49,665 nt of DNA, from the NCBI GenBank assembly GCA_017619495.1, contig JAFZSF010000022.1:1-49665 (forward strand), in the 5' to 3' direction. The translations under genes and the position numbers were made by a program. The DNA comes from Clostridia bacterium (GTDB lineage: Bacteria; Bacillota; Clostridia; Christensenellales; UBA1242). This document shows, piece by piece, positions 27,215-35,729 of this stretch (position 1 is its first letter; each line of letters starts with the position of its first letter). The notes under the pieces were generated by a model. The model was not told the DNA's origin. It did not search any database and saw only the letters and a list, made by a program, of their open reading frames with translations.

Positions 27215-28013
27215 TTTTAATTCACGCAGTTTATTTGCCCTTCCCTATGTCCTGTATATGATCATTTTCGTGGTCATTCCATTGTTTATGTTATTGTTCT
27301 TTGCTTTCTTTGGTGATGGTGGCTTTTCGTTCGCCGAAGTCGGTGCTTTCTTTAGCGACGGCAGCCAATGGGCGACCGTGGGACGCAGTTTACGCATTGC
27401 CTTGGTTGCTTCCCTGTGGTGTATCTTAATCGCCTACCCCTTGGCTTATAGCATTGCTAAGATCAAATCTAAAACCATACAATACATGGTACTAATGGCT
27501 TTGGTTGCCCCCATGTGGATCAACGGCTTATTACGCACTATCGCATTGAAAGATTTGACCACCATGCTTGATGAAAACACTTTCTTACACCTTACCACCG
27601 GCGAAACCTTATTAACTTTGGGTTTAATCATTGATTACCTACCGTTTATGTTAATGCCCATCTATTTGGTCATTACCGGTATTTCCAAATCTTATTTGGA
27701 AGTCAGTGCGGATTTGGGGGCTTCCCCATTCATCACTTTCCTGAAAGTCACTTTGCCGTTGTCCATGTCTGGTATTATCAGCGGTTTCTTGATGGTCTTT
27801 ACCCCAGCAGTTTCCACTTATTACATGAGCGAGTACTTAGGCGACCAAAGCACTTTCATGATTGGCGAACAATTAAATACAATGTTCACCAAGGACAACA
27901 AGTCGGGGGCTGCGGTGATTGCGTTAGTTTTATTAGTTTTGGTCGGTGTTTCTGTTTTCATCGCTAACCGCATTTCTCGTATCGGTAACAACAAAAAAGG
28001 AGGTATTGCCTAA
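27201..28013 (+). CDS. potB: PotB, polyamine ABC transporter permease
   Basis: This 270-residue permease has six predicted membrane helices. The EAA-like cytoplasmic loop (around DLGASPFITFLKVTLPLSM) contacts the ATPase. An AAGGTG element precedes the ATG, which lies inside the end of potA. It pairs with the PotC part of the next gene, whose start overlaps its stop by one base (TAATG). Confidence 0.94.
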   Translation: MKKINFNSRSLFALPYVLYMIIFVVIPLFMLLFFAFFGDGGFSFAEVGAFFSDGSQWATVGRSLRIALVASLWCILIAYPLAYSIAKIKSKTIQYMVLMALVAPMWINGLLRTIALKDLTTMLDENTFLHLTTGETLLTLGLIIDYLPFMLMPIYLVITGISKSYLEVSADLGASPFITFLKVTLPLSMSGIISGFLMVFTPAVSTYYMSEYLGDQSTFMIGEQLNTMFTKDNKSGAAVIALVLLVLVGVSVFIANRISRIGNNKKGGIA

Positions 28014-30388
28014 TGGGAATGACGATTATTTGTTTAGTGATGGCAATCCTGTATTTACCAATTTTATTTTTGGTACGTGCTTCTTTTGCCGAAGGTTGGG
28101 CTTATTACCAACAATTGTTCACCACTACTGAATACATGCAGGCGGTTGGCAACACTTTGTTAATTGCTGTTGTCGCCTCATTAATTGCCACCATTATTGC
28201 CTCCATGGCAGCGACCGGCATTTTGTACCTGGGCAAACGCACACGCGCCGTTACCATGGCTGTCAACCAATTACCAATCATCAACGCAGATATTGTTACT
28301 TCGTTCGGTTTGGTCTTGTTATTTGTCAGTGTCGGTATGACCAACTTGGGCTTGTTAAAATTATTACTCGCCCATGTGTTAATTGCTTTGCCATTTTGCT
28401 TGTTAACCATTTTACCCAAAATGCGTCAACTTGATGCTAACTTAATTGATGCCGCCTTAGACTTGGGGGCTTCCCCGTTCAAAGCCTTTACTAGCGTGAT
28501 TGTCCCGCAATTGGTACCGGCGATGATCCAAGCCTTCTTACTCGGTTTTACTTTGTCATTAGACGATTTTGTAATTACCCAATACAACAACAGCGGTGTA
28601 CCGACGATTTCCACCGTAGTTTACGGTGCCATCAGCCGCCGCGACATTCCTAACGCTTTCAAAGCCTTAACTACGATTATTTTCTTGGTCATCTTGATTG
28701 TTTTAATCGTGATGAATTTGAACGCCGCCCGCGTCCGCAAAGGTATTAAAATCAGCCGCAAAGTTACCGCCATTATTTTGGCCGCTGTCATTTTATTGGC
28801 CACTGGCGGTATCGTGCCCATGATTATTTCCCATTTAACCCCGCGCGACTTAGTCTTGAAAGTTTATAATTGGGAAGACTATATCGCCATGGGACAATAC
28901 GCTGACACGCCGGATTTATTGGCCGAATTTGAAGACCATTACCGCAAGGTCTTAAAAGAACAAGGCGTGAAGAACGCGGACAAATTTCGCATTGAATACC
29001 ATACCTTTACCGACAACGAAGAATTGTATTCTAAAATTAACACCCAACATTCCGACTACGATTTAATTTTCCCGTCCGAATACATGGTCGAAAAAATGCG
29101 CGATGACGGTTTAATTCAACCCATCGCGAAATCCCGTATTGACGACTACGCCGACTTAGACAGCGCAATTATTGACCGTACTAATGCTTTTGCTTCCGTC
29201 GCCGGTAACGACGACCAAGTTTGGGCAATTCCTTATATGGTTGGTACCGTGGGAATTATGTACGATACCAAAGTGATTGACGACTTGGCAGAAACAACCG
29301 GTATCGACCACGAAGAATTTGAAACGAAATTACAAGATTACGGCTTTGGCGTGTTGTTTGGTGAAGGTGGCACTGATGTTTTCAGTGGGCGCATTACCAT
29401 GAAAAAATCCGCCCGCGACTCCATCGGTATTGCAATGATTTACGGCGCGCAAAAACAAAGTACTCCTGACGACACCACACACCATGTCGACGACGCTAGT
29501 TACCTTGACCAACAAGACGAACATGGCGAGTTTGATAACTCAATGTTGTCCGATATTTTGAACATGGACGGCGACTATAACATCGACATGGCGCGCCAAA
29601 TTTTAAGGGACCAAATCAGCACCATGCACCCCGTTTACGAAAACGATAACGGTAAAAAATCTTTCAAAAGTCAAGAGGGTAAGTTCGCCTATGGCTTATA
29701 TTGGAGTTGCGACGCCGGTTTAACTATGATGGAGTTTGACGAAGACGAAGCAAGTGGCGCCACTCATTTTGGTTATGCAAACCCACTGCGTTACTATGCC
29801 CCCAAAGGCACTAACCTATGGACGGATAACTTTGCGATTCCTACTTACGCCCGCAATTTGGACGCCGCGTACGCTTTCATTAACTTTCTGTTAGATGACG
29901 CTAATGCCGCCCGCAATATTGATTATGTCGGCAGTCAAATGGTTGCCACCGGTGACGAAATTGATATTTTGAAAGCCGAATACGGTGTTCCAGGCTATGA
30001 CCCGATTTATGAAAATGACGATGAAGAAAATGGCGAAATTATTGATGTAACATTCAGTGACCCCGGCGCAATCGATCCCTTTGAAGATTACGATGTCAAC
30101 TTAGCAGTTACCGTTTTCCCCACCGAAGATAACATTGTTTACGCCGCCATTATGCACAACTTTGACAAAGCCAAAGAAAAAGGTGTTAATAACTTGATGT
30201 TAGAAATTCAAAACAAAGCCGCTGAATTGACCGAAAATGAAGGCTCATCGGTCAATTGGTTCTCAATTGCCATTCTCGTTTTGGCTGGCGCCGCATTAAT
30301 CTGGTGGGGAACTTATCAACTACTCCACCGTCGTCCGCGCCGATTACGCACCACGATGCTAATTACCGAAACTCCATCACAAAAATGA
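28013..30388 (+). CDS. potCD: PotCD fusion: polyamine permease joined to substrate-binding protein
   Basis: Residues 1 to about 245 are a PotC-type permease with an EAA loop (DLGASPFKAFTSVIVPQL). A further helix (about 252-275) then carries the chain outside, where a PotD-type polyamine-binding domain begins (VYNWEDYI, near 285) and runs to about 735. A last membrane helix (about 747-767) and a basic tail follow. PotCD fusions are known in Mollicutes and some Firmicutes; tethering replaces a lipoprotein PotD. The final extra helix would anchor the binding protein at both ends. AAGGAGG lies 9 bases before the ATG. At 791 residues nothing appears missing. Confidence 0.95.
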   Translation: MGMTIICLVMAILYLPILFLVRASFAEGWAYYQQLFTTTEYMQAVGNTLLIAVVASLIATIIASMAATGILYLGKRTRAVTMAVNQLPIINADIVTSFGLVLLFVSVGMTNLGLLKLLLAHVLIALPFCLLTILPKMRQLDANLIDAALDLGASPFKAFTSVIVPQLVPAMIQAFLLGFTLSLDDFVITQYNNSGVPTISTVVYGAISRRDIPNAFKALTTIIFLVILIVLIVMNLNAARVRKGIKISRKVTAIILAAVILLATGGIVPMIISHLTPRDLVLKVYNWEDYIAMGQYADTPDLLAEFEDHYRKVLKEQGVKNADKFRIEYHTFTDNEELYSKINTQHSDYDLIFPSEYMVEKMRDDGLIQPIAKSRIDDYADLDSAIIDRTNAFASVAGNDDQVWAIPYMVGTVGIMYDTKVIDDLAETTGIDHEEFETKLQDYGFGVLFGEGGTDVFSGRITMKKSARDSIGIAMIYGAQKQSTPDDTTHHVDDASYLDQQDEHGEFDNSMLSDILNMDGDYNIDMARQILRDQISTMHPVYENDNGKKSFKSQEGKFAYGLYWSCDAGLTMMEFDEDEASGATHFGYANPLRYYAPKGTNLWTDNFAIPTYARNLDAAYAFINFLLDDANAARNIDYVGSQMVATGDEIDILKAEYGVPGYDPIYENDDEENGEIIDVTFSDPGAIDPFEDYDVNLAVTVFPTEDNIVYAAIMHNFDKAKEKGVNNLMLEIQNKAAELTENEGSSVNWFSIAILVLAGAALIWWGTYQLLHRRPRRLRTTMLITETPSQK

Positions 30389-30409
30389 CCCCCACGGGTC
30401 ATTTTTTTA
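30384..30409 (+). terminator. Rho-independent terminator overlapping the potCD stop
   Basis: ATGACCC and GGGTCAT arms with a 4-base loop, followed by seven T. The potCD stop codon TGA lies inside the 5' arm. Confidence 0.88.
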
Positions 30410-30442
30410 TGACAGTAACAAGCATATAAATTCAATGCTTAA

Positions 30443-30916
30443 TTACAACCAAGTTTTAATCCAGCTGGTTAATTCCGCGTCACTCACCTGTGCGGCAAAG
30501 CGTTTTCCCGCCACTACTCGTGCGCGTGGCGCTAAGGCTTGCAAATTGGCGGTGCTGTCGCCCATACCCGAACCGCCCGAAGTTGCAAACGGCACGACGA
30601 CTTTATCCGTCAAATCATGAGTTTCTATGAAAGTATCCACAATTGAAGGTTCGCGGTACCACCAAATTGGAAACCCAACTAAGACATGTGAATACATCTT
30701 TAAGTCAATTTTTTGTTTTAACGCTGGACGCGCCGTACGGTCAGCCATTTCCACCGAACTACGCGAATTTTTATTGGTCCAATCTAAGTCGGCAGCCGTA
30801 TAAACCTCACACGGTTCAATTTCCCATAAATCCGCCTCTGCCAAATGGACAATTCTTTGCGCTAAATTACGGGTCACCCCGCTAGCACTAAAATAAGTTA
30901 CTAAAATTTTGTTCAT
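30443..30916 (-). CDS. Flavodoxin-like protein
   Basis: FMN-binding electron carrier. The N-terminus has the phosphate-binding loop TYFSASGVTRNLA (T-x-S-x-T-G-type), and the middle has VGFPIWWYREPS and FATSGGSGMG, typical of the flavodoxin_4 subgroup. I place the start at 30916, the second of two adjacent ATGs, because AAGGGG is then 5 bases upstream. The 157-residue length is normal. It stands alone between two terminators. The redox partner is unknown. Confidence 0.9.
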   Translation of the reverse strand: MNKILVTYFSASGVTRNLAQRIVHLAEADLWEIEPCEVYTAADLDWTNKNSRSSVEMADRTARPALKQKIDLKMYSHVLVGFPIWWYREPSIVDTFIETHDLTDKVVVPFATSGGSGMGDSTANLQALAPRARVVAGKRFAAQVSDAELTSWIKTWL

Positions 30917-30967
30917 CATTTCCCCTTACAATAATATTAGCACACTCCACCACCCCCGCCAAGCAAA

Positions 30968-30993
30968 CAAAAAAACCCGCGGCAAAGGCGGGC
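30968..30993 (-). terminator. Rho-independent terminator of the CxxC-repeat protein gene
   Basis: Minus-strand stem with GCGGG/CCCGC core and a 7-base loop, followed by eight T, about 18 bases after the stop at 31011. Confidence 0.87.
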
Positions 30994-31010
30994 TTGGCTG
31001 TAATATTTGA

Positions 31011-32285
31011 TTACGCTTTAACAATTTTAATGGTTTGTGTAATTTTACCTGCCCCATCAAAGTTGAAATACAAAACTTTTTCGCCGGGGTCATCAAAATT
31101 AACTGGTAAACTAATTACCTTTTGCAGTGGATAATAGCTATCAAACTCGGCAAAGTTTAAGGTTTCGCCGTTGTAGGTACATACCGAACGCGCGCTGTAA
31201 ATTTCGGGTAAAGTAATTTTAATTACCGCGTTATTCTGCTCGTTCAAATTTTCAATGGTAAAAATCGTATAGTCAACCACGGTTTTACCGTCCACTAATT
31301 CGGTTTGGGAAACATAAGTTACACTTACCCCATGGTTAATTGTTAATGATGCAAAAGCGCTTAGCGGATGACCTTCGCAATCTTCGACTTCACCACAAAC
31401 CATACAATAATGATTGCACTTCACTTTTTGATTCAAATCAGCATGCGTGTCATCAAAATAAGTTTGGTATGCGGTACCGTCCGACACATATTCATCACCG
31501 AATTGATGACCTTGGTGTCGGTAATCTGCGGGTAAATTGTTTGCGTCGAATTCAATTTCACAATCTAAATCAAGGAATTTTTTGTGGCAAACGATACATT
31601 CATAATATGCTGGGTGTCCATCTTTGGTACAGGTTCTAGGTTCTTCTGGGGTGCGGTTCTGAATTGTGTGTTCGGCTTTGATAATGATCTTGTCATCGGT
31701 TAATTCATTTTTGCCATTTTCGTCACTAAATTTTTTGTTACAATCCTTGCATTGGTAATAAGCGATGTGCCCCGCGTGTTCACAATCGGCAACGCTGGCA
31801 TCAACTTTTTCTATATCATGGTGGCTTGCCAACTTGACATTTTTGAAAGTATCCTCGCCCTTTTCATCATGGAAATTTTGTCCACAAACTTGGCAATGCC
31901 AATGTTCGTGCCAACCTTCCGCGGTACAGGTCGGTTCTTGTGCCGCGCAATGTTCCAAGGTATGCGCAATTTGACTGTTATCAAGGCGCAACTCGTCTGC
32001 GGTATATTCATATAGATTAGCGCTAAAATTTTTATGACACTTTTTACATGTGTAATGGTCGCGCACACCAGCCTGTCCACAGGTGGGACTAACTTCGGCA
32101 ATGTGTTCCAATTCATGTTGACAGGTTGCTAACTGATAATTATCACCGGTCATGTTGGATTCGTAATCCGCATTAGAGGCAGCACTAGCATTATGGCCGT
32201 TCCACATAATCGCCAAACCAATTCCTAAACCAACCACTCCGGCAACCAGCATGAAGGCAATTTGTTTGAAAATCTTCAATTTCAT
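31011..32285 (-). CDS. Exported protein with tandem Cys/His (CxxC) repeats
   Basis: The 424-residue protein starts with an export or anchor segment (about 8-28). It then has five repeats of about 50 residues, each with an His-rich approach, a single Cys, and a CxxC pair followed by an aromatic or KF: C69/C80-C83, C120/C131-C134, C168/C179-C182, C219/C230-C233 and a last one at C290/C294-C297. The C-terminal ~110 residues look like a beta-sandwich. Similar repeats occur in large surface proteins of gut Firmicutes. The spacing suggests one metal site per repeat, or disulfides outside the cell. A good AAGGGGGA precedes the ATG. Confidence 0.85.
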   Translation of the reverse strand: MKLKIFKQIAFMLVAGVVGLGIGLAIMWNGHNASAASNADYESNMTGDNYQLATCQHELEHIAEVSPTCGQAGVRDHYTCKKCHKNFSANLYEYTADELRLDNSQIAHTLEHCAAQEPTCTAEGWHEHWHCQVCGQNFHDEKGEDTFKNVKLASHHDIEKVDASVADCEHAGHIAYYQCKDCNKKFSDENGKNELTDDKIIIKAEHTIQNRTPEEPRTCTKDGHPAYYECIVCHKKFLDLDCEIEFDANNLPADYRHQGHQFGDEYVSDGTAYQTYFDDTHADLNQKVKCNHYCMVCGEVEDCEGHPLSAFASLTINHGVSVTYVSQTELVDGKTVVDYTIFTIENLNEQNNAVIKITLPEIYSARSVCTYNGETLNFAEFDSYYPLQKVISLPVNFDDPGEKVLYFNFDGAGKITQTIKIVKA

Positions 32286-32401
32286 TTGCTTTCCCCCTTT
32301 TTGATTTCACTTCTAGCATACCATACAACCGCTAAAAATCAAATAGGTAAACACGAAAATCTTCGCCAATTTTAATTTGCGTGTCACAAACCATTTCCCA
32401 T

Positions 32402-32427
32402 AAAAAAACCGCACCCAGTGGTGCCGG
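32402..32427 (-). terminator. Terminator after tRNA-Leu
   Basis: Minus-strand CCGGCACC/GGGTGCGG stem with one bulged base and a short loop, followed by seven T, 9 bases past the CCA end. Confidence 0.8.
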
Positions 32428-32436
32428 CAACTTGTT

Positions 32437-32521
32437 TGGTGCGGCCGAGAGGGTTTGAACCTCCACATCTCGCGATACAGGATCCTTAGTCCTGTGCGTC
32501 TGCCAATTCCGCCACGGCCGC
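32437..32521 (-). tRNA. tRNA-Leu, anticodon AAG
   Basis: The 85-base tRNA has a perfect 7-bp acceptor stem (GCGGCCG/CGGCCGC), discriminator A and an encoded CCA. It shows a leucine-type D arm, an anticodon stem CAGGA/TCCTG with loop CTAAGGA (anticodon AAG, reads CUU and, if A34 becomes inosine, more), a long variable arm with an ATC/GAT stem, and a TTCAAAC T-loop. A34 tRNA-Leu is used by some Firmicutes and normally needs TadA. It has its own promoter and terminator. Confidence 0.95.
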
Positions 32522-32529
32522 GTTGCCAA

Positions 32530-32558
32530 ATTGTAACCCGAAACAAGCGAAATGTAAA
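32530..32558 (-). promoter_or_regulatory. Promoter of tRNA-Leu
   Basis: Minus-strand TTTACA, a 17-base spacer and TACAAT, ending 8 bases before the mature tRNA 5' end. Confidence 0.75.
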
Positions 32559-32570
32559 GCACGGATCAAG

Positions 32571-32599
32571 AAAAAAGTCGACCTAGAAAGTCGACTTTT
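32571..32599 (-). terminator. Terminator of the DD-carboxypeptidase gene
   Basis: AAAAGTCGAC/GTCGACTTTT arms with a 7-base loop; the stop codon of the upstream gene lies in the loop. A T run follows on the minus strand, and the symmetric flanks would also allow plus-strand termination. Confidence 0.85.
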
Positions 32600-33812
32600 G
32601 CACAATTTTTTGTACGGTCTGCCAATAATTTGCCCGTGGAACCGGTGCGCCCGCCCGTACAGGAATTTCAGCAATGACTTTACCCTGCTCCGTGACCATA
32701 ATTTTACCGAGGTCAGTGTTCGCATTAAGCGGCGCCGTAACCGTATCCGGAATTTCGGTAGCCAACGCCAATTGTGGGTTGCCGTTTTTCGGAGTTAAAT
32801 GATAGTAGTTTGCGGCTGGATAAAGGTCAATCGTTTCGGTTACCGCATTTTTAACTGCCACCGTCTTAATGGGTTGTTTGGCATCAACCAGTAATTGGTT
32901 CTCAAAATTTTGACACGCATAATCTAATAAAGCACTACTTTCAGCAAAACGGGTTTTACTATCAGACGCCCCAATGATGACCGCAATCGGTTCAATATCA
33001 CCACGCTTAGCCGCCACGGTAATACAATGTCCCGCTTCATTCGTAAAACCAGTTTTTCCGCCCAGACAACCTTGGTAACGGCGGATTAATTTGTTCGTAT
33101 TGGTTAAGCCAGTCACACGACCACTGGGGTGGGTTAAGTCATACAACCAAACTTGGTTAAAATCACCATAGTGCGGCGACTGCATAATCGCTAGATACAT
33201 GGTTGCCATATCACGGGCACAAGCATAAGCCCCCGGTGTTGGTAACCCGGTGCAATTAACAAAGTTAGTATCTTTACAACCTAGTCCCCGCGCAAAAGCA
33301 TTCATCTGGTCGACGAAACTTTCCACCGAACCAGCTATGTATTCTGCCAATGCGACACAACTGTCATTCGCCGAAGCCACTACGATGGATTGGATTAAAT
33401 CATGTACGCTATACTCACTGCCGGCGTCCAAAAAAGCTTGACTGCCGCCCATTGACGCCGCGCGTTCGCTCACCATGACCATATCGTCCATGGTAATTTT
33501 TCCTTCTGCTAAGGCTTGATAAATTACTCCCAAAGTAGCGACCTTGGTCATGGACGCAATCGGTAAATGCGCATCAGCATTTTGTGCGAATAAAACTTTA
33601 CCACTGTTAGCCTCCAACAGGAACGCCGCTTTGGCGGTAATGGTTGGTGCATTAGGATAGTTTGGCACGGCGGCTTGGGTCGCCGTTTCCACAGTAATTG
33701 TTTCGGTCGGTGCATTCACCATTACAGCATTTTGATGGGAGAAGTTGGCTAAACCCATACCGCTTAACATGGTCGCCGCCACTGCTGTGACAAAAATTTG
33801 TTTTGCTTTCAT
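32583..33812 (-). CDS. dacA: D-alanyl-D-alanine carboxypeptidase (penicillin-binding protein 5/6 type)
   Basis: This exported enzyme trims the terminal D-Ala from peptidoglycan stems. The 409-residue protein has a signal peptide (about 4-22). The penicillin-binding motifs are SxxK at S87-K90 (SMTK), SAN at 147-149 and KTG at 253-255. A PBP5-like C-terminal beta domain follows (about 290-400), without a clear long amphipathic anchor. The length and order fit peptidase family S11. AAGGG sits very close to the ATG and a GATAAG lies just upstream, so the initiation mode is unclear. It is divergent from nothing and follows the 211-residue membrane protein on the same strand. Confidence 0.94.
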   Translation of the reverse strand: MKAKQIFVTAVAATMLSGMGLANFSHQNAVMVNAPTETITVETATQAAVPNYPNAPTITAKAAFLLEANSGKVLFAQNADAHLPIASMTKVATLGVIYQALAEGKITMDDMVMVSERAASMGGSQAFLDAGSEYSVHDLIQSIVVASANDSCVALAEYIAGSVESFVDQMNAFARGLGCKDTNFVNCTGLPTPGAYACARDMATMYLAIMQSPHYGDFNQVWLYDLTHPSGRVTGLTNTNKLIRRYQGCLGGKTGFTNEAGHCITVAAKRGDIEPIAVIIGASDSKTRFAESSALLDYACQNFENQLLVDAKQPIKTVAVKNAVTETIDLYPAANYYHLTPKNGNPQLALATEIPDTVTAPLNANTDLGKIMVTEQGKVIAEIPVRAGAPVPRANYWQTVQKIVQKSTF

Positions 33813-33830
33813 ACCCTTATCATGTGAGAT

Positions 33831-34466
33831 TTAACGCGGTTTATACACAATTTTACCCAAAACCGTCCAAAAAACTAAATATTCAAAAAAACCTAACACC
33901 ACTGCTACCCCAATTAAGACAACCGCCCCGCGTAATATTAACCACCGGTTTTTCTCTGCTCTACCACATTGACCGCGCAGACGCAAACTTTCCCCGCTTT
34001 GTAACGCCCACAACATACCCACCAAAATTACCGCGGTTACCACTAGTAACCACACTAAATAAAAGACAATTAACAATATTGCGGTAAAACTATAATAAAA
34101 AAAAGTCCACCAGATTGCGACCGCTAACCAGTAACCATGCACCATGATAACAGGAAACACGGCATAAGCCGTCACCCGTGACAGCCACGCCAAGACTAAA
34201 ACCACCAAAACCGGAATTGCGATGGATAACACGCGTTGCCAAATAAAACTACCCATTGAACTATCGAGCGCCGTCGCATTCAGAATATTACCGTCGATTA
34301 AATGATAGTTAATCTCATCAACCCCGACATCGGTTACGAATAAAGTCACAATACCCAGTACGACACCTGCCACTAACCAGACCAACAGCCAAACCAAAGT
34401 CGTCTTATATTTCTGCCACTGCACACGGCACATACCCAGCAGTCGATCCCACCACAAGGCTTGCAT
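33831..34466 (-). CDS. Multi-pass membrane protein, possibly SpoIIM-like
   Basis: I use the ATG at 34466 (211 residues); the longer reading from 34562 would run antisense through the start of spoIVB. It has about five membrane segments, with an N-terminal amphipathic region, a TALDSSMG-containing outside loop and a basic loop near 165-180. The overall plan (about 200 residues, five helices) resembles SpoIIM/DUF95 proteins, and its neighbour is SpoIVB-like, but I see no decisive motif. TATAAA lies 6 bases before the ATG, so it is probably leaderless. Confidence 0.7.
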   Translation of the reverse strand: MQALWWDRLLGMCRVQWQKYKTTLVWLLVWLVAGVVLGIVTLFVTDVGVDEINYHLIDGNILNATALDSSMGSFIWQRVLSIAIPVLVVLVLAWLSRVTAYAVFPVIMVHGYWLAVAIWWTFFYYSFTAILLIVFYLVWLLVVTAVILVGMLWALQSGESLRLRGQCGRAEKNRWLILRGAVVLIGVAVVLGFFEYLVFWTVLGKIVYKPR

Positions 34467-34472
34467 AAATAA

Positions 34473-34498
34473 TTTATATGTTTTCGTGACATGATAAT
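34473..34498. promoter_or_regulatory. Face-to-face promoters for two divergent leaderless genes
   Basis: Minus-strand TATAAA (34478-34473) ends 6 bases before the ATG at 34466, and plus-strand GATAAT (34493-34498) ends 6 bases before the ATG at 34505. The whole intergenic gap is 38 bases, so each -35 region lies in or near the other unit and the two polymerases would exclude each other. Confidence 0.55.
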
Positions 34499-34504
34499 TG
34501 CGGT

Positions 34505-35632
34505 ATGAAACTGATGAAAAATTTGCATTTTTGGCGGGGCATAATTGGCGCCATGTTGGCATTCGGTATTTATATTCTACTGGTAGTTCCCTTTGTTCAC
34601 GGCATTACTACACCAGATACGATTACTTTAACCCCCAGCGAATACGCCGCCCGCGCCGATGTCGCCCCGTCCACTGTAACTGGCAACGATACTGACACGG
34701 AAAAATATATTACCGTCAAATTACTGGGATTAATCCCCATTAAAAAAGTCTTGGTCGATATTTTACCGTTTGACACTGTTTTGGTTGGTGGCACGCCGAT
34801 TGGTATTTGTGGACAAATTGATGGCGTACTGGTCACTAATGACACCGCTGACCATGTATTGCAAAAAGGCGACTTAATTAAAACCGTAGACGGTATCACC
34901 GTGCAAAGTTGCGCTGACTTTACCGCCGCTATCGCTAGTAAAACCGCGGTCGAAATTACTTTTATCCGCAACGGTACCACACTCAAACGCCACCTTAATT
35001 TAGATGAAACCCTTAGTTTACGCGATACGACCAACGGCGTCGGTATGTTAACATTTGTTAACCCCGAAAATAATCAGTTTTCCGCCCTCGGTCATCAAAT
35101 GGCGGACTTCGAGACCGGCACCTCGGTCAACTTACGCGGTGGCGCAGTCCACACTGTCAGCACTTACGGGATTATCAAAACCCAAGGTAAACAAACGGGT
35201 GTTTTGCAAAGTTCGGTACAACCTAATTCCTCCCCACAAGGCAGCATTACCCATGGTAACAATTTTGGCGTCACGGGTTGTTTAACCGCGGACAGTGAAA
35301 TTTTACACGCCACCGATACCACCATGCCCGTTGCTACACGCTACTATGTCCACCCCGGCAAAGCCACTCTGCGTACTTCACTGGACGGCACCACGGTCGA
35401 AGAATTTGACTGCGAAATTTTGAAAACACGCTACCAAGAACGCCGCCGCAATAAATCTATGGTCATTCGCATCACCGACCCACGCTTAATCGACGCCACG
35501 GGCGGTATAATCCATGGCATGAGTGGCAGTCCAATTATTCAAGATGGACACTTGGTCGGCGCCTTAACGCACGCCCTCACCCACGACCCCGCCAAAGGCT
35601 ACGCGCTCTACATTGATTTTATTGCCCATTAA
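34505..35632 (+). CDS. spoIVB: SpoIVB-like PDZ serine peptidase (family S55)
   Basis: In endospore formers SpoIVB is secreted by the forespore and cuts SpoIVFA to activate the sigma-K pathway. The 375-residue protein has an N-terminal membrane anchor (about 9-32). It also has a PDZ domain (about 95-165, including GVLVTNDTADHVLQKGDLI) and the S55 domain with GHQMAD (catalytic His, near 200) and GMSGSPIIQDG (catalytic Ser, near 346) followed by GALTHALTHDP. Both catalytic residues are present. Whether the host sporulates cannot be seen. It starts 38 bases from a divergent membrane protein, apparently leaderless. Confidence 0.92.
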   Translation: MKLMKNLHFWRGIIGAMLAFGIYILLVVPFVHGITTPDTITLTPSEYAARADVAPSTVTGNDTDTEKYITVKLLGLIPIKKVLVDILPFDTVLVGGTPIGICGQIDGVLVTNDTADHVLQKGDLIKTVDGITVQSCADFTAAIASKTAVEITFIRNGTTLKRHLNLDETLSLRDTTNGVGMLTFVNPENNQFSALGHQMADFETGTSVNLRGGAVHTVSTYGIIKTQGKQTGVLQSSVQPNSSPQGSITHGNNFGVTGCLTADSEILHATDTTMPVATRYYVHPGKATLRTSLDGTTVEEFDCEILKTRYQERRRNKSMVIRITDPRLIDATGGIIHGMSGSPIIQDGHLVGALTHALTHDPAKGYALYIDFIAH

Positions 35633-35685
35633 TCAACAATTAAACACAAAACATTTTTCAAATCATAATGGCTTTGACAAGTGTA

Positions 35686-35714
35686 TTGCTTTTTAACAAA
35701 TATTTCTTTATAAT
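35686..35714 (+). promoter_or_regulatory. Promoter for the AT-rich unknown gene
   Basis: TTGCTT, a 17-base spacer and a perfect TATAAT lie 15 bases before the ATG at 35730; AGGT lies in between as a modest Shine-Dalgarno sequence. A TTGACA at 35674-35679 is too far from this -10 box. Confidence 0.6.
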
Positions 35715-35729
35715 TAGCTAGGTAAAAAC

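Noticed and set aside
32313-32725. Open frames across the tRNA-Leu region
   Set aside because: They are incidental frames through the tRNA, its promoter and two terminators.
34467-34562. Longer start of the 211-residue membrane protein
   Set aside because: It would overlap divergent spoIVB and the added residues are hydrophilic antisense; TATAAA sits just before the ATG at 34466.
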